Part shown: one piece after another, positions 10,065-20,030 of the stretch
Position numbering within the stretch: position 1 is the first letter of the stretch
How the letters are laid out: each line of letters opens with the position of its first letter
Position numbers and translations under genes: made by a program
Notes under the pieces: generated by a model
What the model saw: only the letters and a program-made list of their open reading frames with translations
What the model was told of the DNA's origin: nothing
The model's database searches: none
Assembly (NCBI GenBank): GCA_029204225.1
Contig: CM055097.1
Location: 54,800,320 to 54,864,319 of the forward strand
Direction: 5' to 3'
Origin: Diphasiastrum complanatum
Lineage: Eukaryota > Streptophyta > Lycopodiopsida > Lycopodiales > Lycopodiaceae
Length of the DNA: 64,000 nt

Positions 10065-10340
10065 TTAGGTTGGAATGATCTTCCATGTGTTGTCTTCCAG
10101 AGGTAATCCTTTCCATTTGATCAGGTATTGTTGTATCCGCTTTCCATTTCGTAACTCTTTATCTCGGTAACCCACCACTACCTCTGGTTCTACTTCCAAA
10201 TTCCCCTCTTCATTGATTGGTGGTAGTTCAACCACCGTCTGAACATTTTTTCCGATATGTTTCTTCAATAGGCTGATATGGAACACGTTATGCATTTTTG
10301 TTATGATTGGTAAGTTCAGCTCATATGCTAGTTCACCCAC
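10065..10340 (-). pseudogene. Chromodomain of gypsy integrase C-terminus
   Basis: The 91 residues contain HNVFHISLLKKHIG, the usual bridge from integrase to chromodomain, then KRIQQYLIKWKGLPLEDNTW, the chromodomain core with aromatic residues and WKG followed by NTW. In chromoviruses this domain recognises histone marks and directs integration to heterochromatin. It continues the integrase frame after a single stop near 10425. The fold looks intact at motif level, so decay here is mild compared with the lost RT. Confidence 0.9.
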
Positions 10341-10344
10341 CCTT

Positions 10345-11230
10345 TTGAGGATTTGATATGGCCCATAAAATTGCGGAGATAGCTTCTCGCTCTTGGTTTT
10401 CTTTAATACTGATTGGCGATAGGGCTATAATCGTAAGTACACATGATTCCCTTCCTGGAATTCCCTAAATGATGAAAGTTTGTCCGCATAATATTTCATC
10501 TTTTGTTGAGCTTCTCGCATATGATCCTGATTCACCTTAAGGATGTTTTGCATGTTCTACAATTCATCTGGTTACGTCCGCTAACTCCATGTCAATTGGC
10601 GTTGTAGATTCACATCCATACAATGCATAAAATGGTGTCATTCCAATCGACATGTGGGGTGTTGAGTTGTAACTGAATTCTACCAAATGCAACCAATCAA
10701 TCCATTTTGTTTGCTGCTCTGCCACAAAATGCCTCAAGTAACATTCCAACCATTGATTTACCCTTTCTGTCTGTCCACCAGTCTCTAAGTGAAATGCAGT
10801 GCTCAAACATAGTTTGGTCTTTAACTTTTCCATCATCTCCTTCCAAAACTGTTTAGCAAATCTTGGATCTCTGTCACACATTATTTCCTTTGGTAGTCCA
10901 TGCAATTTAAAAATATTTTTAAGAAATAATTGTGCCACCTATGCTGCACCATAAGTAGTCTTGTAGGAGATGAAATGGGCATATTTCATCAACCGGTCCA
11001 CCACCACATAAATTCCATTAAATCCTCCCAGTGTTGTTGGAAGAGATGGGATGAAATCCATACTAATATTTTCCCATCATTGAGAAGGAACCGATAGTGG
11101 TTGTAACAGTCCAGGTTTCTTCACATGTTCTGATTTATGGATCTGGCAGGAGGTGCATTCCCTAACCAACTTGTAGATATCTTGCTTCATTCCTTGCCAT
11201 TTGAAAAGGCTTTTGACTTTTTGGTAGGTC
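10345..11230 (-). pseudogene. Gypsy integrase catalytic core and zinc-binding domain
   Basis: The zinc-binding part shows HSSPSASHSG and CTSCQIHK (His-His-Cys-Cys) near 11130-11280. The core keeps all three acidic catalytic residues: Asp in VVVDRLMKYAHF (about 11010), Asp in CDRDPRF (about 10860) and Glu in GGQTERVN (about 10765). Nonsense changes interrupt the frame near 10936 and near 10425. The enzyme would insert element cDNA into chromatin. The core is otherwise collinear with functional chromovirus integrases. Confidence 0.88.
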
Positions 11231-12150
11231 TTTAGTATTCCCGAATGACTAGCACTAGGAGACGAATGTAGTTCATAAAAAATCTGAGGTACCAACTTTG
11301 AATTTGGCACTAGGACTATCCTTTTATTGTCATATACCAAAATTTTGTCTTTAAGTTGGTGACCAGATTGTTCTCCAACTTTGGGATCCGATAAGCTTTC
11401 CAGAATTTGCGTCACAACTACATGTTTAGTATACTCATCCAAAATGACGGACTTCCAGTCATTTTCCAAAGAAATGAGAGGACTCAGTATGCATTTTTCT
11501 ATCATGCAACATAACTCTTGTGAGGTTTGATCTTGTTTTGTGGACATGCAATTCTCCTCTACATCTTGGAGAACATTTATATACTCCTCTAAGGATTCAC
11601 CTTTATCACACATTTGCATTCTCCACAACCTTGATAAAGCATCAACAGCTTGGTTTTTCCTGCCCTTGAGATATTCAATAACAAAGTCATATGCCTGAAC
11701 TTGTGCCAACCATCTCTTTTGTTTGTCTGTAAGCTGATTCTGATGTAAGAAATACTTAAGCTATGGTGATCACTTTTAATGATGAATTTCAACCCGTAAA
11801 GGTAGTGTCGCCATTTTTTCAAGGCATGAACTACAGCTAACATCTCCTTGTCATGTGTAGGATATGACATCTCCTTGTCAGTCAATTTTCGACTCTCATA
11901 GGCAATCACACCATCCTTCTGACTTAGTATGGCTCCTATTCCACTTCCACTTGCATCAACAGTCACCTTGAAAGGTATACTGAAGTCTGGTTGTACCAAA
12001 ACTGGAGCATTCACCAAGGCCTCCTTTAATTGATCGAAACCTCTCTGAGCATCTTCACTCCATTTGAATTTTCCTTTCCGCAACAAGTGTGTGAGTGCTG
12101 TTGCTATCCTTGAGAAATTGAATATGAATCGTTGATAATATCACATTTCA
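11231..12150 (-). pseudogene. Gypsy RNase H and the C-terminal stub of RT
   Basis: RNase H motifs are present in order: TVDASGSGIGAILSQ (Asp), HDKEMLAVVHALKKWRHYL (Glu) and KSDHHSL (Asp), then KGRKNQAVDALSRLW. A frameshift near 11760 splits the domain into two overlapping frames. Upstream only the last part of RT remains (HLLRKGKFKW and EDAQRGFDQLKEALVNAPVL), so polymerase activity is absent. The domain degrades the RNA strand during reverse transcription. Confidence 0.87.
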
Positions 12151-12373
12151 TGAAATTTCCATCAGCAATCTGTACTCTTTATGGCTTCGAAATCTTCAAA
12201 GTAGCTATATTACAACTCCTGATTGAACAACTATTGAAAAAGTTATGCGTACTTCCACTATCAACTAGAATATAAATCTCTCTACCATTAATTTTTGCTA
12301 AAATGCGGATAGTCTTAGCAGAATGAGAACCATTAAATGCGTTTAAGAACATGAACATGAGTGATGCATCCAT
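12151..12373 (-). pseudogene. Gypsy aspartic protease
   Basis: The segment INGREIYILVDSGSTHNFF carries the retropepsin motif DSG with the catalytic Asp, followed by a short remnant ending near GNFMKC where the deletion begins. The family normally extends about 60 more residues before the RT, and these are lost. The protease would cleave the gag-pol polyprotein. Confidence 0.82.
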
Positions 12374-12583
12374 GTCCTTTCTATCGACGCATTTTTGTCA
12401 TCTCTCGTTATCAATATGCAATTCTTCATCATCAATTGAGTCACATTGATGTTCTTGTAGCATTTGAATGTCATCTTCACTCAATAAATTTTCAACTTCC
12501 TCTTCGCCTGATTGATTTTCCTCATTGGGATTTCCGCTCATGGCTGTTAATCGAATCTATTGTTTACAAAATTTACATACCTT

Positions 12584-13668
12584 CTAATGATCCTTGTCAT
12601 ATTTCTCTTGGCATCTGAAGCAAAGCCCCAATGCTCTAAGTTTCCTCTCTTGGTCGTCCGATAGTCTCTGAACAGGTCTTGGCATTTGATTGCCCATCAT
12701 TGTTGATACCGTTCCCTTCCCAACAACTTTAGTTCCCAATTTAGCGCCAACTTTGACTGTTGGATAATGCACAATAGCACAATAGTACCCTTGTTGGTAC
12801 TATTGTTACTTTTGTTATCGTTAAAAACTCCAGTCGAGATGTTTGACTTATAAAACTGATTGGTACCATACTTAGACTTTGGAGTCCCAAACATATTATA
12901 AGACGTGTTGATTGTAGTCGTCCCTTGTTTTTGGTATATTTTTGTCATTGAAGGGTATTTCTATTCATGGATCAAAGCTAACTGCATTGCTGAATCCAAG
13001 CTTGTACATCTGGCTGCTTCCACATCAGCTCCAATTTAGGGCTGTAACCCATGGATATATCGGTGTAAATGTGCATTTTTGTCCAATTTGACCTTAAGTG
13101 TCAATTGTCAAAATTCATGATTATAATCTTGGACTAAACCCGTTTGCTGAACTGAGCACCAACGCTGAAAGAACATATTCTCTTGAAATGGATTCAAGAA
13201 AACCTTAGTACACAATTGCTTAAACTGCAACCAATTGTAGATTGCTGGTTGAACATGTGGATCAACCTCAACTTTCTTCCACCAAACATAAGCGAGACCC
13301 TTAAAATGTAGTGAAGCATAAGCAATCTTTGCTTGATCAGTCCTTGAAAATAATTGAAAATATTTATCCAATTTGTGTAGCCATTCTTCCACATCTATAG
13401 TATCGGTGTTTCCACTAAAATTGGGCATGAAGATTTTATCTTTAAAATCATTTCCATCTCTCTCAAACCCTTGATTCTTTTGAGCGCGATCCATAATACT
13501 CATGTGAGTATTAAAATTTACAGCACTTTGATAATGAGGTGGCAATTTGTTGTATGCCCCGAGCTCTTGTAGTACCCATTGTTGTGGTTCTTGAGCAGCC
13601 ATACTAGTAGGAAGAATTCCATAAGTTTGAAGTGAAAAATCGTTTTTTGTTGAAACGGTTGGTTGCAA
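12584..13668 (-). pseudogene. Gypsy gag with zinc-knuckle remnant
   Basis: The capsid part begins near 13668 and includes MPNFSGNTDTIDVEEWLHKL, YFQLFSRTDQAKIAYASLHF and KGLAYVWWKKVE, the retrotransposon gag pattern with AYVWW. The frame breaks near 13108. Further on, RALGLCFRCQEKYDKDH matches the first part of a CCHC knuckle (about 12585-12640), the rest in another frame. Multiple shifts separate the parts. Gag would form the particle. Confidence 0.85.
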
Positions 13669-15389
13669 CCAGATTGGTTGATCCTCACATACTTGTTGTT
13701 TTCCCTTGTTGTGTTAGCCGATATTTCCGCACAGAAAATTGGGCTAATATTGAAGTTTAAGTTTGCAATAATTAAAAAAATCGACATGTAAAACCCGGTT
13801 ATTAGAGAAAAATCAGCCCGCCCTAAAGTGGCTAGACACAGTTTGAAAGTAAGAAACTAACTTTCGAAAAAACCGTCAAAAATATTTTGTGGTCAAGTTT
13901 TGTAAGACCGAGCCAAAAGTGCCGGTCCACCTAGAATTGTGTCCCAGCCTGTCCTAAATGAGGCTGGAGAAAATTTTGAGGCCTTAGAAATGACCGGTAA
14001 ATATTTTACAGCTTTTAAAAAATGGCCAGTTGTAAAAAAATAGCCTGCATGACCGTGCTAAAATCTCACCATGTACTGAGTCCATTTTACTAATATATGA
14101 TCACTCAGTGTATTTTTCAGGAAAACCGTGTTGTCGTGGGTGCCCTAGTCATGAATGCCAAAAAAGTCAACCAAAGAAAAAAAAATCGAGAAAGAAAAGT
14201 TACAGGTAAAACAGGACCGGGAAATATGGATTCAGTGTCAAGGAGTCACAGAAACCCTAACGGCAAAGTTTGGGCAATTTACGGGCAATTAACAAAATGT
14301 GCGGGCCAAGTGGTTACCCAACCGACCAAAAATCCAAACAAATGAGCAGTCGGCGCACAGCCTTTGAAAAAACGAAGAAAGGCCAAAAACAAAGGTACCC
14401 AAAGAAAAAATGAAGGCCGCCTACTAAAAATAGGGGTTGAAAAAGGGCCTCACCCAAAATCTGGATATTAAATGCCAAAACACCTTGGAGGCTAAAAAAT
14501 TTGGGAGGTACACCCACTAGCCATTGACATTTTGGGCTTCTAGGGTGTACAAAAGGGGAAACTTAAATGGCCTCCCTAGCCTTTGACAAAACTGGCATCT
14601 TGGCTAGTTTTGGAAGAGAGCCTTGAATGCACCACTCCCCCTATTCTCTTATGGAGGCCACTAGGTGTACTATCAAATGGGTTGAGGACAAATGGCAAAG
14701 AGAGCTTGAAGGGCATGAAAATTGGCAAAGCTTCATTTTGAAGGGGGACACTTGGGTTTTCCTATAGAAAGGAGCCAACTCTTTGTATTTGAGAGTGTGT
14801 GTAAGTTGGATGTTGAGAGTTAAAAGTCATGTTGAGAATTAGTAGTTCTTGATCTTTATTGTCTTGAGTGGCATGGAGAGCTTCATTGCCTTGTTTGAGA
14901 GTTGGATGAGCATAGTGTTAGTAATTCTTGTTGTCTTGTCTTGTAGTTGTTGGATTAAGCATGAAGTGGTTTGGAGTGTAGTTGTCTTTTGTAGTGTTCC
15001 CATGCTAGTTGGTTGCTTGAGAGAATTAGTTCACTTGAATGTTGGTTGCTAAATGAGTTGCTTCTTGGTTGAGGGTTGTGTGGTCCTCACTAGTATGCTT
15101 TCATCTATATGAAAGAATGATAGTTGTTTGTAAGGAATTGCTTGTGGTTGGCGAATTCTTTGATTAAATATATTGTTTGTGGTTGGAGGGATTGTTTGAT
15201 ACCAGTTGTTCGTGGGATGTTGGGAGGCTTGCCCTTTTTGGTCATGTCAGGGTTTCACCAAAGTGCTTACATTGTGTGAGTGATGAAAGTTGATTATTCG
15301 AGAGGATGGTGTGTCTTCCAGCTTGCTGTTTTTTTTTTATATATCATATTGTGTGCGAAACTCACGTGTGTTGGTTGAGTGTAGCATGA
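13669..15389. other. 1.7 kb without recognised gene
   Basis: Around 13,840-14,330 the sequence is rich in AAA, CCG and GGCC words and reads as a decayed transcript or LTR leader. Around 14,560-15,300 it is G/T-rich with TTGTTTGAGAG- and GTTGG-type words. Small open frames at 14097-14345 and 14849-15052 have biased, low-complexity translations and no recognisable domain. I cannot assign anything. Confidence 0.45.
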
Positions 15390-15431
15390 GATGTTAACAA
15401 TGACTTTAATGCAGAAGGAATCTTTAAGAAG
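15390..15431. repeat. Dispersed 42-45 bp motif, fourth copy
   Basis: GATGTTAACAATGACTTTAA followed by TGCAGAAGGAATCTTTAAGAAG matches the motif at 6446, 6787 and 7859 with one or two changes. The flanks differ among the copies, so it moves or is copied as a short module. Confidence 0.75.
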
Positions 15432-16295
15432 TCTTGATAGCACTATAGTAACATCTTGACCATATGACCCATGTACCAAATCTAATATCAAAATCGTGTC
15501 TCAAGTTGATCGAAAATGCCTTGAGCTCTCAAGAATCTCTTTCGACCATATAGAATTAGATACATAAGCGATTCCATTTTTAAAAGTACCGAAGAAGTTA
15601 ACCATATAATCTGCAAATAGGCACATGGACCAAACTCCCAAAATATGTCACAAGATAATAATTGGCCTTGTCATTGATAGTAGATTGAATTTGTAGGTTG
15701 GGACTCCCTTTTAGAATCCCTTTGAGTCTTACTAGCCACAGGGGTCCGGATCCTATTAGGATTGAACGGTTTATGATCCGAAGTGTTTCGAGGTCTAGTT
15801 AGATCTTCTGAAGTGTGAATTTTCTCAATTGAGGACAATGATTGATTGTACAAATCAATCTACAAGAGGTATTGATTGCCAAATCAAAGGATTCATCAAG
15901 TTCTACTGACTAGATCTTGATCTAGAAGCAAATCACTAACTATTTAGCAAGATCAATGGATTTAATACCAAAAAACTATCAAGGGTGGCCTCACACATGT
16001 GGAAAACAGTCACAATAACATTTGATAGCATTCCAAGCATAAAATCAAAATTCTAATGTGTATATCTCAAGCATATTGCTAGAATGAAAATGTCTCATCA
16101 ACTTCTCATTAGAATTGGTGATCTCTTTATAGATTAAGTACATGAACAACATGTATACTGGCAGTAGGTCTTCACATGTGTGGAGTGCCACATCATGTAG
16201 ATCCTCTAATAGGAGCAAGATATGTCCATAGATCAAAGTTGACTCATCCTACTAGCTAGAATCCAAATGCTAGTCTCCAAAAAAATAGGAAATAG
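15432..16295. other. Non-coding interval with LTR-like termini
   Basis: No gene seen. A stretch at 16173-16182 (CACATGTGTG), followed by GAGTGCCACATCATGTAGATC, has the look of another LTR start of the copia A/B style. The sequence ends AATAG immediately before the copia B 3' LTR. It may hold a truncated LTR into which copia B inserted. Confidence 0.35.
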
Positions 16296-17000
16296 TGACA
16301 AAAATTTCCAGGATTCACATGTGTGGGAATGTCCACAAGCATGATGGATCTAATTAAGCTTTCTGATTAGCATAGTAACTTGATTCTAGATTGATTAGCA
16401 AGATCTAGTTCAGAAGATATGGCTTAACAACAATCTAGCATGCTAAGCATCAGAATATGATAGCAATGAATCAATAATGAGCAAAAGTCCAAGATATCAG
16501 TGTATTGGCATTAGCCTCAACATGAGTTAGAGAGAGAAAGATAGAGAGATAACAAGCAAAAAATGTGTGGATCCAAAATGGCATGAGATAACTACAAAGC
16601 TATGGTTCTTCATCATAAAAATATGAGGAGAGCTACACATATTTATGGAGTTTTAGGTAGCTCGAGGTAGAACCACATCCATCCATCATTTAATGACACC
16701 TAAAGTGAAAACTAGAGTCTATGTGACATTTGTCACTTCTCATGCATGAAACTCTACCAACTTTTTCCAAGTGTGCTAGTTCTAACTAGAAATGTACAAA
16801 TCATCATGCATGTGTCCATTACACTTTGTGCATGCCTTGTATGTCACTATGGATCACTTACAATTAATACATGTGAATTGCCACAAGTTTCTACAAGCAT
16901 AATTTTGTTAATTCTATGTCTACAAACTATATGCAAGTTGTACTCTTCATTCTAGATATGACATATCCATGTAGCTTGAGTTCTATCTAGGCCAAACTTG
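16296..17000 (-). repeat. 3' LTR of copia B
   Basis: Begins (plus strand) TGACAAAAATTTCCAGGATT with CACATGTGTG at 16316-16325, and matches the 5' LTR at 19711. A GAGAGAGAAAGATAGAGAGA block lies near 16530. The right boundary is placed only roughly, between the last homology and the RNase H stop at 17069, because no clear CA end or polypurine tract is visible. Confidence 0.65.
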
Positions 17001-17068
17001 GCATTTTGCATTTATGAACAAATACTTGCATGGTACAATATTTGTAGCAAGCCTAAAGTCAAGATGGA

Positions 17069-17347
17069 TTATTTTTCCATTTCAACACTCCTAAAAACAA
17101 TGTATATTGACTTGAACATGGACCTTGGTATTACTCCAAGATTTGCTCTATGCTTGATGATGGAACTTTTGCTCAAAGGTTTGGTGAGCATATCAGCAAT
17201 ACAAGATGATGTGTCGATGTGCTCCAAGTAGATTTCACCTCCAATGAGCTTCTCTCTCATGAAGTGATGTGCAATTTCTATATGCTTGCCCCTTGCATGG
17301 AATATCGGGTTGTTACCATAGCCTTTGAAGAAAGTAGATACAACCAA
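17069..17347 (-). pseudogene. Copia RNase H C-terminal tail
   Basis: HARGKHIEIAHHFMREKL followed by GGEIYLEHIDTSSCIADMLT and KPL is the conserved end of copia RNase H. It directly follows, in another frame, the integrase N-terminal half at 17340, so about 2.5 kb of pol is missing. It ends at a stop at 17069 just before the LTR region. Confidence 0.87.
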
Positions 17348-18183
17348 GTATATCTAGTAAAGTCATCAATAAAGGTGACAAAACATGTTGCACCACCAAT
17401 ACTTTTAGGATAAAAAAAATGTACATCCAAGTGTATAAGCTCCAAAGGATGAGTAGTCTTTATAAAAGACTTCTGATATGGCTTTCTGTGCGATTTTGCA
17501 ATAGCACAAGTCTCACAAGGCTTGAAATCTTTGGAAAGAGATTTTGGAAAACCAATTGCCTTCACTTTCTTGACCATAGAAGACATGGACTTAAAGTTAG
17601 GATGCCCCAACCTTCTATGCGACAACTCCTCCTTAGATAACAAAGCAACTTCACAAAGGTTTGCATTCTCATAAGAATTCAACTTAAAAATTCCACCACA
17701 TCTAGATCCATCAGCTAGGATCTCATCACTTTTCTTGATAAAGCAAGTATTGGAGTTGAACTTTACATCACAACCATTATCAAGCAACTTTCCCACACTA
17801 ATCAAGTTCTTTGTAAGTTTTGGAATGAAAAGAACATTAGAAAGTGCAAGAACTTTTGAAGAAGCAAGTTTCAATGGAATGTTGCCAATTCCTTCTATAG
17901 AGCACTCATGATCATTAGCAGTGTAAATAGATCTCTTAAGTCCTTTGTAAGGTACAATTGAGTCAAATGACTCCTTTGAACAACACATATGTGAAGAAGC
18001 TCCACTATCTATGTACCAAGCTCCATCTTCCTTGAAAGGTGACCAAAAAAAAATTGGACACCATAAGTGATCCTTCTCCATCACTTGCAACAAAATCTTC
18101 TTCAATATCTTTGGAGAGATTAGCTTGCTTGAGTTGGTTTTTCTTCTTAAAGAAATTAGAGGCATAATGCCCCTTCTTGCCAC
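17335..18183 (-). pseudogene. Copia protease, GAG-pre-integrase and integrase N-terminal half
   Basis: In one 301-codon frame: WYIDSGASSHMCCSKESF (protease catalytic Asp), VLFIPKLTKNLISVGKLL, then the GAG-pre-integrase zinc region SHRRLGHPNFKSM with CETCAIAKSHR, and the integrase start THPLELIHLDVH and CFVTFIDDFTRYTWLYLL containing the first two catalytic Asp positions. Translation then leaves homology at the deletion junction. The third acidic residue and everything downstream are gone. This is the best preserved copia pol segment here. Confidence 0.9.
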
Positions 18184-18970
18184 AAAAGAAACACTTCACT
18201 TTCTTCTTCTTGGTCTTTGAAGTAGAAGGATGAGATGAATCATCCTCTTCACCATCTTTGTCTCGATCTTTGGCTTTGTCTTTGTTGGATGCTTGAGAGA
18301 ACTGGTTCTTACTCCTTCCTTTATGCTTGTCTTTGACAAAGAGGGCTTTGTCACTTCCACCATGCTCAAGTTTGTTCATCCTGGATAGTTTATAGCTTTG
18401 CCTAGATTCTTCAGAAATAAGAATTCCTTGGAGAGTTTCTAGATTAGGCAACTCCTCCTTAATGGCAAAAGACTGAACAAGATTATCATAGTCATCTCTC
18501 AAGCCATTTAAAATGACTTGAACTAGCTCATCTTGGTTAACAGTAACACGAACACAAGAAATCTCTCTATGTAAATCTTTAACTCTCAAAACATAGTTTG
18601 ATGCACTCTCTTCACTTCTTTGGAAAATTTTGCAAATCTAATTCCTAAGAATGAGTATTCTAGAAGTATTATTTGCTTCATAGATGGACTTAAGTGCATC
18701 CCAAGCTTCTTTGGCTGTAGTGCAAGATCCTATCTCTCTCAGAATTTCATTAGATACATTCATCTTAATGAAATGTAGAGCCATTCTAGCTCTCCTCCTA
18801 TACTTAGGAATTTCAGCATGTGCTTGAGGCTCCTCCTCAAGACCAAGCACAATGTCCATAACATCCTGGGGAGTATTAAAATAAGACTCCATTCTGAACT
18901 TCCAAATTGAGTAATTGGAAGTATTTAGTCTTTCATTTGCTTCTAGAAGATATCCTCCCAGAGGTGCCAT
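18005..18970 (-). pseudogene. Copia gag with damaged zinc knuckle
   Basis: Starts MAPLGGYLLEANERLNTSNY at 18970, equivalent to the start at 2295. Conserved blocks include DVMDIVLGLEEEPQ and RARMALHFIKMNVSNEILRE. The frame shifts between 18638 and 18589, then continues VKDLHREISCVRVTVNQDEL and EELPNLETLQGILISEESRQ. The knuckle reads CFFCGKKGHYASNF: the fourth ligand is Phe instead of Cys, which should weaken zinc and RNA binding. A basic Lys/Asp-rich stretch precedes it. Confidence 0.88.
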
Positions 18971-19698
18971 TTAGATGAAGACTTCTTAGTTATTGGACTG
19001 CAATATGTTTGAGCTTGTTCCAATCAGACTTAAATTTGCTGCTCTCTTTCACTATAGGTATTTTCAAGGATGTACTACCTTCCTATGTGAAATACTTGCA
19101 ACAGTATTTGAAATGGATCTCAAATATTCCACAAGACAAGTTATCTAGATCAGACACACAAAGTGGATTGAGACACTTTGGCTAGTTTGAATCCTACTTT
19201 TGGCACGTGTGAAATGCTTCAAAAGGAAACACTATTGACACTCAGAAGGCTCAAAGGGTGTTCAATTACTTCAAACTTAGTCTTGATCTTCAGTTTCTTG
19301 TGAATGATGCTCAAAACAATGGATTCAGAACAAAGCAAGGTTGAATCAAATCAAAATGTTGTCACTCGGATTTTGGACCTATCCCTATCCTCTTTAAAAG
19401 CTTATAAATCTTGATAGACACATCAGATTGATTTGGTTTCAATTTCTATGGAAAGTACAGATCATAAGCTTTCCATCAAGCTATAACACCACTATTTTTG
19501 GATCTACAAGCAAGGAGATAGAAGGGACTGAAAATCTCTGATTTTCACACGTGCGGAATTCCAGAATTTCGTACTACCACTATTCAGGTCTGAAAATTCA
19601 GAGAGAAAGGTGAGAAAAAGTGCAAAACTGCTTTTTTGCTTGAATTAACTGTCAATTTCTTGTACAATCAAAGATGTTAGCATGCAAAGCTCAATTTG

Positions 19699-19710
19699 GC
19701 TCTGATATCA
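19699..19710 (-). other. Primer-binding site of copia B, one mismatch
   Basis: The minus strand reads TGATATCAGAGC next to the LTR start at 19711, one base off the standard TGGTATCAGAGC. The mismatch is another sign of decay. Confidence 0.8.
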
Positions 19711-19950
19711 TGACAAAAATTTTCAGAATTCACACGTGTGGGGAATGTCCACAAGTATGATGGATCTAATAAAGCTTTGTGATTAGCACAATAACCTGAT
19801 TCTAGATTGATTAACAAGATCTAGTTCAAAAGATATGGCTTAATCACAATCTAGCATGCTTAGCAAAAGTACAAGATATCAACGTATTAGCATTAGCTCA
19901 ACACGAGTTAGAGAGAGAAAGATAAAGAGATAAGAAGCAAAAAGTGTGTG
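19711..19950 (-). repeat. Truncated 5' LTR of copia B
   Basis: Matches the 3' LTR from TGACAAAAATTTTCAG through CACACGTGTG (19731-19740) to AAAAAGTGTGTGG near 19950. There the match stops and a different, locally duplicated sequence begins. The missing part would have carried the promoter, so the copy is probably silent. Confidence 0.8.
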
Positions 19951-20030
19951 GCAGTTCGCCTATGCTCAACATAGGTGAAAAACTTTTGAAGCAGTTCACC
20001 TATGCTCAACATAGGGCAGAAGCTCGTGGC
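19951..20030. repeat. Two copies of a 22 bp module
   Basis: CAGTTC(G/A)CCTATGCTCAACATAGG occurs at about 19951 and 19993, 41 bp apart. Each contains the inverted repeat CCTATG...CATAGG (6 bp arms, 6 bp loop), so each copy could form a hairpin. It lies exactly at the point where the 5' LTR of copia B is cut off. Confidence 0.75.

Larger units (their letters stand above)
9952..13668 (-). mobile_element. Ty3/gypsy chromovirus-type retrotransposon, RT deleted
   Basis: On the minus strand the order is gag (13668), zinc knuckle, protease, RNase H, integrase, chromodomain, then a polypurine tract (GGGGGGG, plus strand 9952-9958). RNase H before integrase and a terminal chromodomain mark a chromovirus. 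The RT is missing: a protease-type segment ending GNFMKC runs into the last part of RT (a segment reading ALTHLLRKGKFKW) at about 12135-12150. No clear LTR pair or primer-binding site was found; the 5' leader region ends near 13800. Confidence 0.85.
16296..19950 (-). mobile_element. Ty1/copia retrotransposon B, internally deleted, 5' LTR truncated
   Basis: Minus-strand order: truncated 5' LTR (19711-19950), primer-binding site, leader, gag, protease, integrase N-terminal half, RNase H tail, 3' LTR. The two LTRs align from TGACAAAAATTT for about 240 bp until the 5' copy stops at 19950. Pol lacks the integrase C-terminus, RT and most of RNase H, with the deletion junction near 17335-17347. The family is close to copia A (same gag start and protease blocks). 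Confidence 0.87.

Noticed and set aside
14097-14345. Small Lys/Arg/Asn-rich open frame
   Set aside because: No recognisable domain, no homologous copy in the window, biased composition.
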